Shown: positions 48,923 to 59,627 of the stretch, piece after piece
Layout: each line of letters opens with the position of its first letter
Numbering within the stretch: the stretch's first letter is position 1
Source of the DNA: Topomyia yanbarensis
Taxonomy: Eukaryota; Arthropoda; Insecta; Diptera; Culicidae
Assembly (NCBI RefSeq): GCF_030247195.1
Contig: NC_080672.1
Coordinates: 71,217,771 to 71,281,770 of the forward strand
Reading direction: 5' to 3'
DNA length: 64,000 nucleotides
The notes under the pieces: generated by a model
The model's database searches: none
Told to the model about the DNA's origin: nothing
The model's input: only the letters and a program-made list of their open reading frames with translations
Position numbers and translations under genes: made by a program

Positions 48923-50290
48923 CCAACACCGCTGCGGTACAGTGCTGAGCATAGTGTCTAAATTGCCAAAGACCTATTGGGCGACCGGCTTACCCCAGAC
49001 ACATACACACACACCCAACACTCTCTTACCAAGCTTTCGTTAATTTGCGAAGGAAAAACCGCGTGTTAATATAGGATTGAAAATGACAGAATCCATATCA
49101 GTAAACATACACCGTTACTCATTGTTTACAAACGGTATGGCACGTATTTTGTGATAAGCATCGAAACCGCGAACACGTCAGATTATATCGCATTGGATCA
49201 TATCAAGCTAGATAGCGCAAGCAAAGCGTCTATTACAATCCGAGTCCCAGTTCTGATACATACCTACTAGTAAGAAGAGGCATTTGACGTTAGGATTAGA
49301 AAAGAAGCAACAGGAAGCTAAACGTTTGTTCATTGATTTTGCAATGAATTATTTTCCGTAAACTTTGCTAACAACGTCTAGCAACGTGACAAAAGATCAA
49401 AATTGTTATTAAGGTAAAAGATTAGTTGAATTTATTTTTTCCAAAAATTAGTCACTTGATGGCATTTTAGCACTTCTAGCGGTTTATTTTAGTTTTTTAT
49501 TTAATTTTAAGAGTGCAATAGTTGACATATATGTACTAATAAAATAAGTTACTTACTTCAAGGCGAAGAATTTCAGCACACGGCTAATCGGTGGTGTAAA
49601 TAGTTCACATATCGAAACAAAAGTCCTGACATAAGGTCTCAAAACAAAGTACGTTATAATATTTGGTAGTTGTTTCAGCCCAAACCTCGTTGCTGTGGTG
49701 ATAGAAACACCACAACTCATGAATACTACTAAACACAAACACATACGTACATTACATTATCTACACGCTGAATATATGTAATTGTGAACTCTCGGTGGGT
49801 CGATTTCTCATTGAATTTTACTTTAATAATAAAACTTATGTCTGAAACCAGCCTGTGAAGTTTACTTTTTTGTATCCGAACTAGTACTCGAACTTCGATT
49901 ACGACCCCGCATCCATTGCCATATCGCTGAAGGCTATAGACTATGTCAACTTCCGTCGCTGACTGCGCCAGGGCAACCAGTTGTTTTATATTTGAAATTT
50001 CTTAAAAACAAAAGGTTTAAAGTTTCAAATATTTTTTTTACTTTTTGAACAATGGGGAACAATTGTGCAGCTATCTTAAGTCGTAGGGAGAGGTCCACTG
50101 TAGATATTTTTTTGACTAGTAATACAGTTTGACGTTTTAACGTCAATCCACTAACATGTTGTGTTATGTTATGAATAGTGGTTAGGTTTTTAACGCATAT
50201 AATGCCGGATCAGGAATTTGAAGCGACTAGCTCAAATGCACCGGAGATTTGTACCTTACCGTGGTTTATCTTTTCGTCATTTTATTTATA
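48923..50290 (+). other. 3'UTR and downstream flank of the Sox gene
   Basis: Noncoding sequence follows the Sox stop. AATAAA occurs at 49538-49543 and again at 49828-49833, and either could end the transcript. A CA-rich run (acacacacaccc) sits near 49002-49016. No repeat family was recognised up to the LINE fragment that begins near 50290. Confidence 0.45.
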
Positions 50291-50470
50291 GCTGTATTTT
50301 CTCTGTAATCGACTTGGCTCTCAGAACTTCCCAGGAAACTCTATAGCTCTTAACCACACTGAGTTAGATAGCTCTCTATACATGGGTTCATCAATATATG
50401 GAGAACCAAAAATCCTGATAAGCAATTGCCTTACTGCAGGGCAGTGACATATCAAATGTTATGAAGTTCC
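50290..50470 (-). pseudogene. LOA-like LINE 3' end fragment (minus strand)
   Basis: The text GGAGAACCAAAAATCC and GCAATTGCCTTACTGCAGGGC matches, in the same orientation, 1550-1590 (GGAGAACCAAAAAATCC, GCAATTGCGGGGC), the C-terminal part of the minus-strand LINE. It abuts a + strand fragment of a similar element. Confidence 0.55.
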
Positions 50471-50474
50471 ATTG

Positions 50475-51060
50475 ACCACCAAGGAATCGATGGTAACGAA
50501 GTGGCCGACGAATTAGCCAGGCGTGGTTCATCAAACATGTTTGCTGAACTAGAACCATTTCTAGATATAGCTACCTGTGCCATCAAACTAGAACTGTCGA
50601 TTTGGGTAAGATACCAATTATTAAACACCTGGCGTAATGTAGAAGGCCGAGTGCCAGGCCAAGAAACTCATACATCCAGATACAACGAGAGCCAAAAAAC
50701 TAATGGATCTAAAACGAAAAACATTACGTATAATCACAGGTTAATTTACGGGACACTGTCCTGCTAAGTATCATCTGAAAAAATTGACAAAAATCAAGAT
50801 GACATTTGTCGATTCTGTAACTACGAGCCCGAGAGCTTGGAATATGGAATTGTCTGCCATTGTGCAGCACTATTTCTTCGAAGGGAGCGATACTTCGGAA
50901 AGCATCTTATGACGCCTCACGAGGTATGGCTTACCTGTCCCAAACCGATCCTCAGCTACATTAATAATGTACTACCCGTTTGGGAAGACACATGTGGACT
51001 ATCAAACAACTCGCTTGCAACTACATTGGATTCGGGCAATTTGTAACATGTAGAGCAAGC
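50475..51060 (+). pseudogene. LINE RNase H and C-terminal zinc motif (LOA/I-like)
   Basis: The frame starts HQGIDGNEVADELARRG, the last conserved RNase H motif (HxGIxGNExADxLAR), followed by about 80 residues of linker. After a frameshift, CRFCNYEPESLEYGIVCHC (CxxC...H..C) and LTCPKPILSYINNVLPVW finish the ORF2 C-terminus near 51044. Polymerase domains are absent. Confidence 0.78.
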
Positions 51061-51174
51061 AGGATGTAACGAGTACGTTAATTGTAAATGATTAAATGTA
51101 TATAGATTTGTAAATATTAGTACGTATGCGTATTATTTTTTAATGTAGAATACATTTAAGGTTTCAATATAGGG

Positions 51175-51475
51175 GTCCCGTTTCAAAATATCGGCTGCGG
51201 CGCCGCGTCAGATTTTGAACGTTAATAACTTTTATCATACTTAACAGAATGATTTGATTTTTAGACCAATTTGTTGCAAATATGTTCCTCTATGCTGTAT
51301 TAAAATTTGAAGTATGTATAACATGTACTAATAACAAAAAAATGTGTTTTGAAAAATCTTTCGAAAACGACTCGGAAAAGTGAAAATTTTCAGCCCATCC
51401 CGCACAGAGCCGTCGTTATGGTAGACCAACCGAACAATAAAATAATGAAAAGTTTATATATAGGTCCATTACATG
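51175..51475. repeat. Dispersed repeat, copy related to 25610-25810
   Basis: Shared words include AAAATTTGAAGTATGTATAA, ACATGTACTAATAAC and TAGACCAACCGAACA. It lies directly before the histone H3 block. Confidence 0.55.
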
Positions 51476-51639
51476 TTTGTTCGTATGGTTATTCGCATTG
51501 GGTTGCTTGACGAGAGCACTTGGTGGGGGAAAGACGGCATATTCCTTTGGTTAGGCCATTAGAAGCCGGACGGAAAGGAAAGGCTCATGCACGGCACGAG
51601 AACGAGCGAGAAAGCGATAGTAGTGCATATTAGCGCGAT

Positions 51640-51697
51640 TATATAAATATCTGTCGGTCGGTTTTTCTCATCATTCGTATTCGTTCAAGCACTAGCA
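51640..51697 (+). promoter_or_regulatory. Histone-type promoter remnant before H3 copy 1
   Basis: TATATAAAT (51640-51648) is followed 20-50 bp downstream by CTCATCATTCGTATTCGTTC, the kind of start region seen upstream of insect replication-dependent histone genes. The same block, with a weaker TATA, precedes copy 2 (52752-52805). Confidence 0.55.
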
Positions 51698-51972
51698 AGC
51701 AGCCAGTCCACCGAAGAAAAGCAGTCGGCGATGACGACGGCGGAAAAAGTGCCCCAGCTACTGGTGACTCATCGCAACCCGATCAGGAACTGTCGCCCTG
51801 CAAGAATTTCGCCCCAACTAAAGGGCAACAGAGTAGGCTATCGTTCCAGCGTCTGGGTCGTGAGATTGTGCAGGACTGCAAAGTCGAGCTACGCTTACAA
51901 AGCTCAGTCGTAATGATGCCCCGAGAAGCCAACGATGCCTACTTGGTCGGTTTGTTCGAGAATGCAAAATAG
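51698..51972 (+). pseudogene. Histone H3 pseudogene, copy 1
   Basis: Recognisable H3 pieces in order are the CAGTCCACCGAAGAAAAGCA tail (KSTGGK), AAAAGTGCCCCAGCTACTGG (KSAPATG), the CATCGC region (HRYRP), and a longer stretch that translates as [20 protein letters not shown], then [19 protein letters not shown] (normally [20 protein letters not shown]). Small deletions break the frame between blocks. The end of H3 is deleted. A histone stem-loop follows at 52040. Part of a tandem array with copies 2 and 3. Confidence 0.83.
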
Positions 51973-52039
51973 TGCTTTCTAGCTCACCGTGTCCGCGGGG
52001 AGTGCGCCTGAATTATGCTCCCGCAATAAAACAATAAAC

Positions 52040-52055
52040 GGTTCTTTACAGGACC
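52040..52055 (+). terminator. Histone 3' stem-loop, copy 1
   Basis: GGTTCTTTACAGGACC: a 6-bp stem with a 4-base loop, one change from the GGYYCTTTTCAGRRCC consensus for SLBP-dependent histone mRNA processing. Confidence 0.8.
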
Positions 52056-52124
52056 AATTAATTGTGTTCTAATAAGAGTTAAACTGAAATTTACATTTTA
52101 TGGTGTATAACAAATAATTTTCAG

Positions 52125-52290
52125 AAAGCAATATAAGAAATACGATGTGTGGAAAGAAAGAAAGAGAATTTAAATTATCTTCTCTCGCTCGTTTTCGTGC
52201 ACTGCTTTTCCATTCCTTTCTGCTGCTACTACCATCATAACTAAAACGAATGTGCGTGTTCCCCCACCATCTCATGGCCAGTGTTGCCAC
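52125..52290. repeat. Inverted repeat flanking the H3 unit
   Basis: CTCGCTCGTTTTCGTGCACTG and CTTTTCCATTCCTTTC downstream of copy 1 are the reverse complement of text upstream of copies 1 and 2 (for example GGCACGAAAACGAGCGGGAG at 52705). It is repeated again at 53260-53300. Such symmetry is expected if the ancestral spacer held two divergent histone promoters. Confidence 0.6.
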
Positions 52291-52822
52291 AATTGCATGT
52301 CGCTATAACAATTTGAATTATTTTATTGATCCTCTCTAGTATTGATAAAATATAGAACATGCAAAGTACACTAGTCGCATGCTTTTATTCGAACTTTTTG
52401 GCAGCCTCCATTGATTAACTGCATAAATCGATTTGTTTGTGCAGCTCCTTGCTAGTAGCAAACTAAATAGCCTTTATCAGCGCTAACAAATAAAACAAAA
52501 GAATTTAAGTTTGTGAAAATCTTCTCCTTCCTTCTTTTCAAATCTGCAACATTCTTTGAAAATATTGTTGGAATGTTGTTATTGAAAAACTGAACATGCA
52601 AGTTTGCTAGCACTGGCCACTAGATTGAAGGCGATGGAAAGACAGAATATTCGTTTTGGTTATGCTAGTATTGGTAGCCGAACGGAAAGGAAAGGCACAG
52701 GAATGGCACGAAAACGAGCGGGAGAGCGATAGTAGTGATTTCTTGTGTTTTCATATATGAATATTGGTCGGTCGGTTTTTCTCATCATTCGTATTCGTTC
52801 AAGCACTAGCAAGCAGCCAGTC

Positions 52823-53095
52823 CACCGGAGGAAAGCAGTTGGCGATGATGACGGTCCGCAAAAGTGCCCAGCTACTGGTGGCCCATCGCAACCAACTACC
52901 GATCAGGGACTGTCGCCATGCTAGTATTTCGCCCCAACTAAAGGGCAACGGAGCAACTAATCCGCTGGCTAACATTCCAGCGTCTGGTTCGTAAGGTTGT
53001 GTATTACTTCAAAGTCGAGCTACGCTTACAAAACTCAGCCGTAATGAAGCCACTGATGCCTACTTGGTCGGTTTGTGGGAGTGGGCGTAAATTAC
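52823..53095 (+). pseudogene. Histone H3 pseudogene, copy 2
   Basis: The same order of H3 blocks as copy 1 with somewhat different small deletions: CAGTCCACCGGAGGAAAGCA, AAAGTGCCCAGCTACTGGTG, CGATCAGGGACTGTCGCC, CTAATCCGCTGGCTAACATT (from the LLIRKLPF codons) and CCAGCGTCTGGTTCGTAAGG (QRLVR). A histone stem-loop follows at 53108. Flanking DNA on both sides is homologous to that of copy 1, giving a tandem unit of about 1.07 kb. Confidence 0.83.
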
Positions 53096-53107
53096 AATAA
53101 AAGCAAC

Positions 53108-53123
53108 GGTTCTTTTCAGGACC
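53108..53123 (+). terminator. Histone 3' stem-loop, copy 2
   Basis: GGTTCTTTTCAGGACC fits the histone stem-loop consensus with the standard loop; one G-U pair in the stem. Confidence 0.86.
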
Positions 53124-53454
53124 AATCAATTGTGTTCTAGTGAGAGTTAAACTGAAACTTTTATTTTAAGGTGTGTAGCAAATTTTCAACAAGCAACATA
53201 ATACGTTGGGTGGAAAGAAGTAGCTTGCACACGGAACAAAAATTTAAATTATCCTCTCGCTCGTTTCGTGCACTGCTTTTCCATTCCTTTCTACTGTTAT
53301 TATCAGTATTACCAAAACGAATGTGTTGTTGCATGTGTTTAAGAGAAACGTTGAAGTCGCATGCTTCTATTCAAGCTTTTTGGCAGCCCCCGTGAACTAA
53401 CTGCATTAAATGATTTTTTGTGCAGCTCCGTGCTAGTAGCAAACAAAATGGCCC

Positions 53455-53640
53455 TACCAGTGTCTGATTCGTGAGATTGTGCAGGATTTCAAAGTCGAGC
53501 TAAGCTTATAAAGTTCAGCCGTAATGGTACCCGAAGAAGCCAGTCTTGTCGTTTTGTTCGAGGCTACAAAACAGTTCGCCAGGCACGTAACTATCATGCC
53601 AAAAATATCCAACGATCCAGCGCATCACCATCAACACCAA
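53455..53640 (+). pseudogene. Histone H3 pseudogene, copy 3 (C-terminal half)
   Basis: This copy translates as YQCLIREIVQDFKVELSL, a stop, then SSAVMVPEEASLVVLFEA and RHVTIMPKISN (normally KRVTIMPKDIQ), so it keeps the H3 C-terminus that copies 1 and 2 have lost. The N-terminal half is absent. A perfect stem-loop follows at 53654. Confidence 0.83.
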
Positions 53641-53653
53641 CGCCGATACCAAA

Positions 53654-53669
53654 GGTTCTTTTCAGAACC
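53654..53669 (+). terminator. Histone 3' stem-loop, copy 3
   Basis: GGTTCTTTTCAGAACC has a fully paired 6-bp stem and a TTTC loop. Confidence 0.87.
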
Positions 53670-53839
53670 ACCATTATTACCATAGAGAATTATTTGAAAG
53701 TTTCCCATTCAAACGTGATTCTGTTGAATATTATTAGTTTTAAATTAACGTCTCGAATTGAAATCACGACGCTCCGGTTATGTGACAGACATTACCCACC
53801 CATCTTTTTTTATTGTGACCACGACACCCCATTTCAATA

Positions 53840-54140
53840 TTTCTGAATGAACAGAAGGTCGAGTTTGGAAAGTTTGTAACTTTCATTGTACTTAACCAAA
53901 TTACACAATGTTCGCACTAATGATTCAGAAATATGATCAGGAATCTTCTGTTAGATTTGTAAGTATGTATAATTTACATGAATAAAGAAAAATTGATTTT
54001 CAGGAATCAATTATTATCTGTTCTTCCATTGGCCAGTACTACGCGACTTCCTCATGCTAACAATTAATTTCATCGTTAGCCATCTCCCTCACCAAGGCCA
54101 ACAACGCCAACAAAACCGGTCCTTTTCAGGACCACCATCA
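53840..54140 (+). repeat. Fourth histone-like unit: dispersed repeat plus gene remnant and stem-loop
   Basis: There is little readable histone coding sequence, but GGTCCTTTTCAGGACC at 54118-54133 is a perfect histone stem-loop. About 120 bp downstream of it, CTCCGGTTATGTCGCAGACATTACCCACCCATC repeats the sequence downstream of copy 3 (53775-53805), so copies 3 and 4 are also tandem duplicates (about 465 bp apart). Confidence 0.65.
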
Positions 54141-54959
54141 TTTTTGTAAAGAATAATTTGAAATATTCCTCGCCCAAATCAGCTTTTGTCCGAAAATCCT
54201 AATGAGTATCAACATATTTGAAGAACGTGTTCCTTATGTATTCTACATCTCTCCGGTTATGTCGCAGACATTACCCACCCATCTTTTTTTTAAATTGTTT
54301 ATTATGCATGGTATGCATATTATCAATTTAAACCATGGAGAAATGTTCGCAAAATCGAGTTGCTACGGTAGCGCGAGAGAGACCCACAGTTCTTCGCAAG
54401 TGCCCATTACTAATTTACTGGTCTAGCGAGGGATTGGGGAGGGATTGGGCTGTCGAAAAAGGCCATCGACCCTTGGTCAATTTCAAGAATATTTGCACTG
54501 ATGGGAGAGCGTTTTGTTGTTTGGACAGGCAGCAGCCGTGCATGGTAGAAGCCGTCCGCAGAAATGAGATGCGGTCATGAAACTGAGGAAGTTCGAGATG
54601 ATCAATATGATATTAGAAATGTCGCTATTGTCCACTTCGTGGAAATTGCGTCAGATCCGCTGACGAAGATCTCCAAATCGCAGTTATTCTAAGGATTTCC
54701 AGAGCCCAATAAACCACTTTGATCGTTTCAGTGGAAGAGCCAAGAGTGGTTCAATTTTATTCGCGCCGTGATGTGTTTAGTGTGGTAAATTGACTCGACT
54801 TTAATTGTTTCACCAAATTCTTAATACGACTCCCTCCCCGATAGAAAAGCATTGCAAAGTATAGCAATAAGTAGCTTGGCGACTCTAGTGTGTGCACCGT
54901 TAGCAAAATATAAGGTAAACTCGTAATTTAGGGTTACCACAAAATGTTCGCGTGCTTAT
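54141..54959. other. No gene recognised
   Basis: DNA between the histone block and the possible orphan exon. The open frames at 54202-54580 do not resemble known proteins. Confidence 0.3.
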
Positions 54960-54991
54960 TTGTCTCCGTGCAACGGCAATTTACTTCACAG

Positions 54992-55220
54992 GTTCGTGGC
55001 AGCCGTCGAAAGTCCGACACATCACACCTCTTCGTTAGCGACCGCTCTTGACCCCACGATTCGGCTCAAGGTTGATCCCGGCGGTACACGTGGCCGGAAG
55101 AAGGCAGCGTCCGTCAAATCACGCCTTGGCAGGACCGTTCTAAGACAGCAAATGCAACATCAACAGCAATCTACACTTTCCGGCGAGGTCCGGAAGTTTC
55201 GACGGAAGTACCCCGTCTGC
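54992..55220 (+). other. Possible internal exon of an unidentified gene
   Basis: A 229-bp stretch lies between an acceptor-like TTTACTTCACAG (ending 54991) and a strong donor-like GTAAGT (55221). One frame is open throughout and encodes a basic, Gln-rich segment (RKKAASVKSRLGRTVLRQQ, MQHQQQSTLSGEVRKFRRK). It is more GC-rich than the neighbourhood. No domain is recognised and no partner exon was found. It could also be a decayed fragment, so I hold it lightly. Confidence 0.28.
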
Positions 55221-55399
55221 GTAAGTTCCACGAATCGGCGGTGAAGACCATCGTCGTCAGTCCAGTTCGATCAAGGGTGATCGCACGTGGTGTCACCCTA
55301 CCGTCAGATTTTGCCAGCCGTGGCTCGAAGTAAAATTGCAAATTAAATAGCACCGCACGGTATCAAACAATACGCACGCCGAGAGCACGCACAATGTGC

Positions 55400-55985
55400 T
55401 CTGTATAACGCCACACTAGAAGATAGGGGAACTGAGAGGGGCAAATGCGACTAGCTAGGCACGAACAAGAAAAATCAGAGAATTATGAATAAGAATAAAT
55501 GTTTTGGTTTTGGTGAAGTCTTTGGGGTCTAGTTTATTTCGGTCGGTATTCTTTTCTCGTCTTTTTTGTATTTTGCTGGGGAGGTTGGCCCCGATATCAA
55601 CCGGAATCACTCTCGAATCGAACACTAGTTCGTCAGTTGGTCAGATTGGACTCTGCCAGTAATGAAAAACCCCCGCGACCAGAATTTTTGCTTCGGAACT
55701 AGTTCGTATTGATCATTTCGGATATTTCTCGTGTACATTATACGCGCAGCTCGGACGGTTGTGATCAGCTAGCTTGCTTCCTTTCTACATTGAGGAAAAC
55801 CAGAACCTTCTCCTGAAGGGTCTCACAAGGCCGGGTAGCTCTAAACCAGGTGGGTGGTCTCTCAACTGAGAGTGGCGCGTAAACCACCCACTTACTTACC
55901 TCGGAAGCTCGTTAGGCTGGCCAGTTACAAGGAGCAGCCACAAAAGATAACCTGAATATAGTCGCAGTGGCAAAGTTTCCCCTAA
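55400..55985. other. No gene recognised; possible LINE 5'UTR-like text
   Basis: GC-richer segments (55560-55940) have the look of repeat-derived noncoding DNA, including a short inverted repeat around CCAGGTGGGTGGTCTCTCAA and ACCACCCACTTACTTACC. No family assigned. Confidence 0.3.
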
Positions 55986-55989
55986 CAAA

Positions 55990-56880
55990 AAAAAATATGT
56001 TCCATAATCGAATTCACAAAGATCACACTAATACTACTCAGCACGCTCAATAGTAGCCATGTGATAATTGAGTTTGCAAGGTCCAGTCAGTGCCCTGACT
56101 AGAATACAGCAGTTGTGCTTGGAAAAATGCAACAAATTCTTTGAAATTTTTGGACTCACATCCGGCAGAAAAGTTTTCGTTTGAAGGCAACTTTGCAAGC
56201 TACGCCAATGGTTGGCATGTTCTAATGCAGCCCAAGAACGAATCTAGTGCTTTATCCAACTTATCGACAGTGGTTGAACTGGTTCTGGATTATCGAAGTC
56301 AGTCATAGCGCCAGCCCTAGTCAATTCGTCCGCCCCTTCATTTCCAGTAATATCGGAATGAACGGGTACCCACACACCAAAAAATTAAGAATTTTATCGT
56401 TGACGTAATTCCAAACTTGCCACTTGTGTTCTGTTTAATTTTACATGGAAGATGTACTTTCCATGCGCAGTGCCATAAAATTACACTCTTCAACATTTTA
56501 AGCAAATGCCATACGTAAAGTAAAATTACGTGACTCGCAAAATTCAACGACATGTAAAATCTAAATCAAACATAAAACTATGTTATTTTTGATGCTCGTA
56601 TATGTCATGGTCAGGAGACGTAAATTTACACGATTTTTTCTAGGTGTGCATACAAGGTAGATATCATTTGAAATACTAAATTTTTCGATTTGAATCCGCA
56701 TACGATTAATAATTTCGATCTCGAATCTGACCAACTAAGTGCTTTCAGGGCAGTCTGACTGTCAAAGCAAAAAAGATTCTTTTACTGCAAATTCCCTGTT
56801 GAAGTGCTGATTTGACGCCAAACAGAATCGCGAAGATTGCTGCTTGGAATACAGTACAGTATCCAGGGCCACAGCGTGGT
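55990..56880 (-). pseudogene. LOA-like LINE RNase H and C-terminal fragment, interrupted by a MITE
   Basis: The sequence parallels 1620-2200 of this window in the same orientation (for example AATAGTAGCCATGT, AATGCAACAAATTC, CCAATGGTTGGCATGTTC and ACAGAATCGCGAAGA). It lacks upstream polymerase domains. A CACACC-ended MITE (56373-56648) sits in the RNase H region where the copy at about 1978 is uninterrupted. Confidence 0.72.
56373..56648. mobile_element. CACACC-ended MITE, copy A
   Basis: CACACCAAAAAATTAAG at the left is mirrored by GATTTTTTCTAGGTGTG at the right. Internal GGTCAGGAGACGTAAATTTA and ATAAAATTACAC text is shared with copy B at 63141-63412. The LINE on both sides gives an empty-site reference. 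Confidence 0.78.
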
Positions 56881-57256
56881 CTTCTGGCGCCCTTGATGAG
56901 GAATCAAATTTGCGCCCCTTTGATCTTTACTTTTGCTTCCTTTAGTGTGGACCTAAAAATGACGCACTTATCCTGACTTTTTTGTGACTTATCCTTCACC
57001 GACTCTTACAGTTATTCTCGATTATTTGTTAAAAGGTCGAAAAAGCCGATTTACAAGAGATTCGACCAAAGTTCGTTCGTGTTTGATTATCGCTCATATT
57101 ATGTAATTTCCAGCTGCAAATCAGGAATTGGTTAATTGTTTATTATAGCGCATCAGAGCTGATAAAAATTGACATCCCCGAGTGAGCTTGAACGAAATTT
57201 AATTCATGCCCGTTGCACTGAAGGGAATGTTTCAGAAATTTGTCTTGTCCCTCATT
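56881..57256. repeat. Dispersed repeat fragment
   Basis: The text CCACAGCGTGGTCTTCTGGC and CCTTGATGAGGAATCAAATT (56870-56930) is similar to 59240-59300 (GTGGTAGCGTGGTATTCTGG, CCTTTAGTGGAGTATCAGTT) in the same orientation. The remainder is unrecognised. Confidence 0.45.
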
Positions 57257-57985
57257 AAGTGGTGGATCCAAGGGAAGGGTCCTAGGGGTCCGGACCTCCT
57301 CCGAAATTGTTTTACTTGTAGAAAAATGTTAACTCAGCTTCAGGTTTATATTAGTTTCAAACTAAAAATCGCTAAGTGCGCTAAGTTCGTGATTTTTTTA
57401 AAGGGTTATATGGAATTTGTCATTTGAAAAAGCGAAATCAATCTGTTGGTAGTATTGTCGAAGACAATAAAAACAAGTTGTTAAAAAAAATATTGAAGAT
57501 TGTAGTTATGGCTCCTCCCTCGAAACGCATTTTTTCGAAAAACCTTGCGGTGAACACTCTCCCAGATGAACCGCTTAACTTGTATATCAATAAAGTAAAA
57601 TAAATAAATTTAGGCAAAAATTCATTGCTAAGTATAAAAAATTTTTGGATGATAAATGAACCATTCAAGTACAAGAGAAAGTAAGATTTAAAAATAAAAA
57701 TTTTGAAAATTGTTTGAGTAGTTTTTGAGATATCACGTTCACCGCTACGGTCCTTTTGGAGAAACTCCGTTCCGAGATAATCGTGTTCAAAGTTTTGTGT
57801 TCACTTCATTCGTGGATAGAACAAGCGTGCTACAAACGGCTGTGGTTTTAAATCTAGTGTTCCGATCTAGATGAAATTTCGCCACAGATATTTCCGAAAG
57901 CATGTACTTTCAGAATATGTAATAACTTTTTTTTTCGATTTTTTGAGCATCAGCTTTGTATATAACCCCTTAAAACACCAATTCA
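57257..57985. other. AT-rich DNA with a hAT-like left end
   Basis: GTGGTGGATCCAAGGGAAGG and TAGGGGTCCGGACCTCC (57261-57300) resemble the left end of the hAT-like MITE at 38033. The right end was not found. Otherwise nothing was recognised. Confidence 0.4.
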
Positions 57986-58269
57986 AGTTCCGTCACGATT
58001 TTCCGATTATGCATCATACCCATCTTTTTGCACATGCGAATGACACAGATATGCTCTTATAACCTGTTACTGATAACGGTTTTCATTTATTCTTTGAGCC
58101 AGTTGCTAAGAAAAAATTCGTCATCAAAGATTCCAATTTCCCGTTTAGAAATACACATTTAACTCGGTCGGATCGTATCCGATTTTCTTTCGGGTCAAAG
58201 ATGATCCTCTAATATTCTAAAAAATTCTAAAGAACTGACTCAGAAATATTCAGCGGTGACGGATATCTC

Positions 58270-58830
58270 GCCCAGATAAGCCCAAAATTGTGATATCCTG
58301 TCTAAAACAAGCAAAAGATACTACTTGCGGCAAGTCTTTTATAAAGGACTACACCGTGTACATTTCCGCTCACAAAGTTGAAATCGACGGTGTGGTCAAG
58401 TTTATCATGGGTGGATCTACTGAATTACAGGGGTGGCTGATTCATGGACCCATTACTATAGTAAGCAAAGATTTTTGAATAGCGAGAGCACTGGACGGGA
58501 CCCCTCAAACTCGGAACTGCTTTGCCTGAAAACGTCTTCTTCAACAAGGTTGGTATGTTTGTTCGGTTGTTTTTATCGCGTGCCATACTTTGCACATATA
58601 AATGCCAGATCAGATGTGGTAAGTGCGCCGAGATTTATGGAAATGCTTCTTGCATGGAGCCTGCGGAAAGATATGTTTATTGTGAGGATTCCACATGCTA
58701 TCTTACCATGCCCCACATACACGTCGCCCGAAGAATTTGAAGTTTCCTTGTAAAGGCTTATCTTGAGAGGCCGCCAAATATAACAGTTCGAGGAAGCGCT
58801 GACATAAAATCGAAGCAAAGAGCTCCTGCT
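58270..58830 (+). pseudogene. LINE ORF1 (gag-like, zinc-knuckle) fragment
   Basis: In successive frames the sequence reads KDYTVYISAHKVEIDGVVKF and STELQGWL, then NVFFNKVGMFVRLFL and a Cys-rich stretch CTYKCQIRCGKCAEIYGNAS with later CxxC-like cysteines. The last part follows the CxxCxxxGHxxxxC-RCxKCAxxHxTxxC order of LINE ORF1 nucleic-acid-binding domains. The frame shifts at least once near 58480. No ORF2 follows directly. Confidence 0.65.
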
Positions 58831-59627
58831 TTTATTTGAAATTTGAATACAAACAAGCAGTTCCTAACGATTCCAGGAACACTAAAAATCCCAAATGATA
58901 TTTCAAGCAGAGATATAACTTAGCGCAGGACTGGTTGAGTCAAGGTTGGACACCGTCAACTTTGTGATATTTCGGGATCCCTCCTGATACCTAGGATACA
59001 CCAATTCTCACGTTACGATATAGGGTTGTCTGCTCAATGACAATTGATTGAGCTTACTCCACGATCTTTCCTACAATTTCAAGGATGTGGCCTGCTTTAC
59101 TGCTCATTACCACATATCTGTCCAATTTGTGCTTCTAGGTAAACTGAGAAAAAAGAAATACAGTTAGGGATAATTTTCGCCATTATCAATTCTTTTATCG
59201 ATCTTTTAACAACATTTATTCTGAATAATACTGAATGTGGCTGACTGTGGTAGCGTGGTATTCTGGTGCCTTTAGTGGAGTATCAGTTTGGTGCCCCTTT
59301 TCAGTTCGAATGTCGAACGATAATTTAGTTATTTAAGCATTTTGTTCCTTTTTTATTTCGACTATGTTGGTCACATTTTCTTTTTTACATTTTAACGACA
59401 TTCAATGAGCTAGAGATTACCGGATAGGGAAAGTTAGGAAAACTAGAGCCATAGTACCCAAGTAAGAGCAAGGATGCGGAGTATGCAGATCGGAAAACTA
59501 GAAGTGGCAGGGTCATTAGAACAGGACCCTGTCTATGCCAGGAGACATGCTGGTGAACTCGGGTGATTCGTAGTTATGCTGCCTAAGCTCGAGTCTTATC
59601 AGCAGAAGAAAAAAGTTGTCAGATTCT
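58831..59627. other. No gene recognised
   Basis: This contains the 59240-59300 dispersed-repeat fragment noted under 56881-57256. The rest is unassigned. Confidence 0.3.
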
